Shown here: piece after piece, positions 4,645-6,132 of the stretch | How positions within the stretch are numbered: position 1 is the stretch's first letter | How the letters are laid out: every line of letters starts with the position of its first letter | Assembly (NCBI GenBank): GCA_937922775.1 | Contig: CALAKE010000578.1 | Location: forward strand, 1-6,132 | Reading direction: 5' to 3' | Length of the DNA stretch: 6,132 nt | Source of the DNA: an uncultured bacterium | GTDB lineage: Bacteria > Acidobacteriota > UBA890 | The notes under the pieces: generated by a model | What the model was told of the DNA's origin: nothing | What the model saw: only the letters and a program-made list of their open reading frames with translations | Database searches by the model: none | Translations under genes and position numbers: made by a program

Positions 4645-5628
4645 GTGCAGAGCTCTCCGCCACAATTCGAAAAGGACAGCTTCCTGTTGGGCGCCCGGAA
4701 TCTCGCACTTGCAGCTGAGCTGAAGAAACTGCTGCGGGCTTTCCGGGATCGAGGCATCGACTGCGCCCCTTTGCGGGGCATCGCGCTTTCCGAGCGCCTC
4801 CATGGCGGATTCGCCACCCGACCCATGGGTGACATTGATCTCCTTGTCAGGCATCGAGACCTCCCCATCGTGCGTGTCCTTCACCAGGATCGCGGGTACC
4901 GTGAAATTGACCGTCGCCCGGGCTTCTCTGATGCCTTCTCCAACACCCTGAAGTTCTTTCGGGAGGACGATTTTCACATCATCGTCGAGCCGCACTGGAG
5001 CATCGGTTATCCGCCGTTTCTGGACGCGATCGACATGGAAGCCGTCTGGGACCGATGTGTCGCCGCCCGTGTCGTAGGAGAATCCACGCTTACCCTGTCG
5101 ACCGAGGACTTGCTCGTACATCTGGCTCTGCACCTGGCCCATCGCGACAACGCGCCGCGTATCTGGCTCGAGGAGCTGCGGGAGCTCGTCGAGCAGGAAG
5201 CAGGAACGATCGACTGGGATCTCCTGGTATTGGCGTGCAATCAAGCAGGATTCGGACCGCTAGTGGCCCGTGTGTTTTCGAAAGTTGTATCGGAGCTCTC
5301 GGCCGGGATTCCCTCGAGTGTCATCGATGGGCTTGCTGCAAGCGGAGAGGAGCAGAGACGCTCATTTGCCCGTCGGCTTGCCGAAAGTGCGCGTTTTCGC
5401 GAGAGGGAAGGCGTGGCTCAGCTCTTCGCGCTTCGCGGCGTCCGACAGCGGCTGCGGTATCTGCGGATGCTCCTCTTCCCGACCGCCGAGTTCATGATGC
5501 TGGAGTATGGTCTGGAGAGTCGGGCACAGCTTGCCTCCGCATATCTGGCCCGTTTCGTTCGCTTCGGCTGGGAGGGATTCCGGGGAGTCGCCCGCCTGCT
5601 GGCGAGGCCAGAACCCAATAGCCGCTGA
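4645..5628 (+). CDS. Nucleotidyltransferase-fold protein (NTP_transf_5 type)
   Basis: A 327-residue cytoplasmic protein resembling the uncharacterised NTP_transf_5 nucleotidyltransferases. The substrate-site pattern PLRGIALSERLHGG (42-55) is followed by RPMGDIDLLV (59-68), in which Asp63 and Asp65 form the metal-binding DxD of the fold. IIVEPHWSI (112-120) supplies the third strand with a possible acidic ligand (Glu115). A helical C-terminal half follows (EDLLVHLALHLAHR, LEELRELVEQ, IDWDLLVLACNQAGF) and ends in a basic aromatic helix pair, as is usual for the family. Substrate is unknown. In lasso-peptide-like loci, genes of this family accompany PqqD-like and kinase-like proteins. The GTG start has only a weak GGA upstream but gives the expected family N-terminus. 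Its last 137 bp overlap, on the opposite strand, the tail of the next methyltransferase frame. Confidence 0.85.
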   Translation: MQSSPPQFEKDSFLLGARNLALAAELKKLLRAFRDRGIDCAPLRGIALSERLHGGFATRPMGDIDLLVRHRDLPIVRVLHQDRGYREIDRRPGFSDAFSNTLKFFREDDFHIIVEPHWSIGYPPFLDAIDMEAVWDRCVAARVVGESTLTLSTEDLLVHLALHLAHRDNAPRIWLEELRELVEQEAGTIDWDLLVLACNQAGFGPLVARVFSKVVSELSAGIPSSVIDGLAASGEEQRRSFARRLAESARFREREGVAQLFALRGVRQRLRYLRMLLFPTAEFMMLEYGLESRAQLASAYLARFVRFGWEGFRGVARLLARPEPNSR

Positions 5629-6132
5629 CCTGATCGAGAAAGCCGTCGAGTCCGGCGACGCCGATTTCTTCCTTCACCTCCGCGGGTGACTTGAACAGGT
5701 GGATGTAGCAGAGCTTTGAGGGATCCCCAACAGGGGAAACGTATCGGCTCATGCGATCCCCGGGCTCGAAGTGCCTGGGTCGGCCGAGGAGCTTCTTGCT
5801 GATCCTGAAAATCGCACCCTGCAGCGCAATCCTCGATGCGTACGTGGGCCTCCTCAGGAGTGCCGACAGGAAGATGCTGCCGCCCGGAGCGAGCAGTGCT
5901 GCCGCCCTCGAGAGGGTCTCGATCCTCATGCGCCTAGTTGGAATCAGGGAGTAGACACCCTCGCTGAAGAAGACATAGTCGAACTCGCCGACTCCATCGT
6001 CGAGATCCGTAACATCCAGGACACGGAACTCGACCCGAAGATCATCGGGGATTGTTTGGCAGGTTGCCTTCTCGATCATTCCTGGAGCGACATCGATGGC
6101 GAGCACATCGTATCCCCGAGACGCAAATGCGA
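5492..6132 (-). CDS. Class I SAM-dependent methyltransferase, 5' end outside window
   Basis: A leftward partial gene, 212 residues visible; the true start and the glycine-rich motif I lie beyond the right edge. The frame stays open to the edge (AFASRGYDVLAIDVAPGMIE), so the GTG at 6106 is an internal Val. Visible Rossmann-fold elements are the second strand LAIDVAPGMIEKA, whose Asp normally binds the SAM ribose; VEFRVLDVTDLD (motif before the adenine site); FDYVFFSEGVYSL (motif II-like); and LLAPGGSIFLSALL (motif III-like). A family-typical final strand, SGYWVLAS, lies at about 5626-5603. The remaining 37 residues to the stop at 5492 are Pro-, Arg- and Ser-rich, look like read-through, and overlap the convergent nucleotidyltransferase gene. 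Substrate unknown; RPRHFEPGDRMSRYV may belong to a substrate-binding insertion. Confidence 0.82.
   Translation of the reverse strand, partial: AFASRGYDVLAIDVAPGMIEKATCQTIPDDLRVEFRVLDVTDLDDGVGEFDYVFFSEGVYSLIPTRRMRIETLSRAAALLAPGGSIFLSALLRRPTYASRIALQGAIFRISKKLLGRPRHFEPGDRMSRYVSPVGDPSKLCYIHLFKSPAEVKEEIGVAGLDGFLDQVSGYWVLASPAGGRLPGIPPSRSERNGPDMRRQAVPDSPDHTPAS

Noticed and set aside
5055..5621. 188-codon plus-strand frame within the nucleotidyltransferase gene
   Set aside because: It is an alternative frame of a gene with conserved nucleotidyltransferase motifs; the translation is Arg/Ala/Ser-rich noise.

Overview
This 6.1 kb window looks like ordinary chromosome from a GC-rich Gram-negative bacterium. 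Two lipoproteins with type II (lipobox) signals, a PilZ protein and the RpoD sequence fit a deltaproteobacterial-type lineage (Myxococcota, Desulfobacterota or a related uncultured group). That placement is an inference from protein style, not from a marker search. No tRNA, rRNA, CRISPR array, insertion sequence or phage gene was seen.

Left part (1-969): a small PilZ-domain protein, probably a c-di-GMP receptor, reads leftward and is followed by two GC-rich hairpins. It is separated from rpoD by about 550 bp without a convincing gene. That gap holds a terminator-like hairpin facing left, a good extended -10 promoter for rpoD (831-859), and a hairpin with a UNCG-type tetraloop just ahead of the rpoD ribosome binding site.

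Centre (970-3143): the primary sigma factor RpoD (558 aa) has complete regions 1.2 to 4.2, but a highly acidic leader stands where region 1.1 would be expected. It converges, with only 14 bp between stop codons, on a leftward gene for a DUF2846-type lipoprotein. A divergent promoter region of about 300 bp follows.

Right part (3440-6132): a lipid-anchored protein related to the COG4798 predicted methyltransferases reads rightward. Forty bp later comes a two-gene unit: a PqqD-like RiPP recognition element protein, which may be translated from a leaderless mRNA, and a nucleotidyltransferase-fold protein of the NTP_transf_5 type. PqqD-like plus nucleotidyltransferase pairs are known from lasso-peptide-like and polysaccharide-linked loci, so this may be the edge or a remnant of such a cassette. 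No precursor peptide, B2-type protease, cyclase or HPr-kinase-like gene is visible here. A class I SAM-dependent methyltransferase, cut by the right edge, reads leftward, and its C-terminal codons overlap the nucleotidyltransferase gene tail-to-tail by 137 bp.

The proteins do not form one obvious pathway. The left and centre are housekeeping or envelope genes. The PqqD/nucleotidyltransferase/methyltransferase end is the accessory-looking part, and its meaning depends on sequence beyond the right edge.
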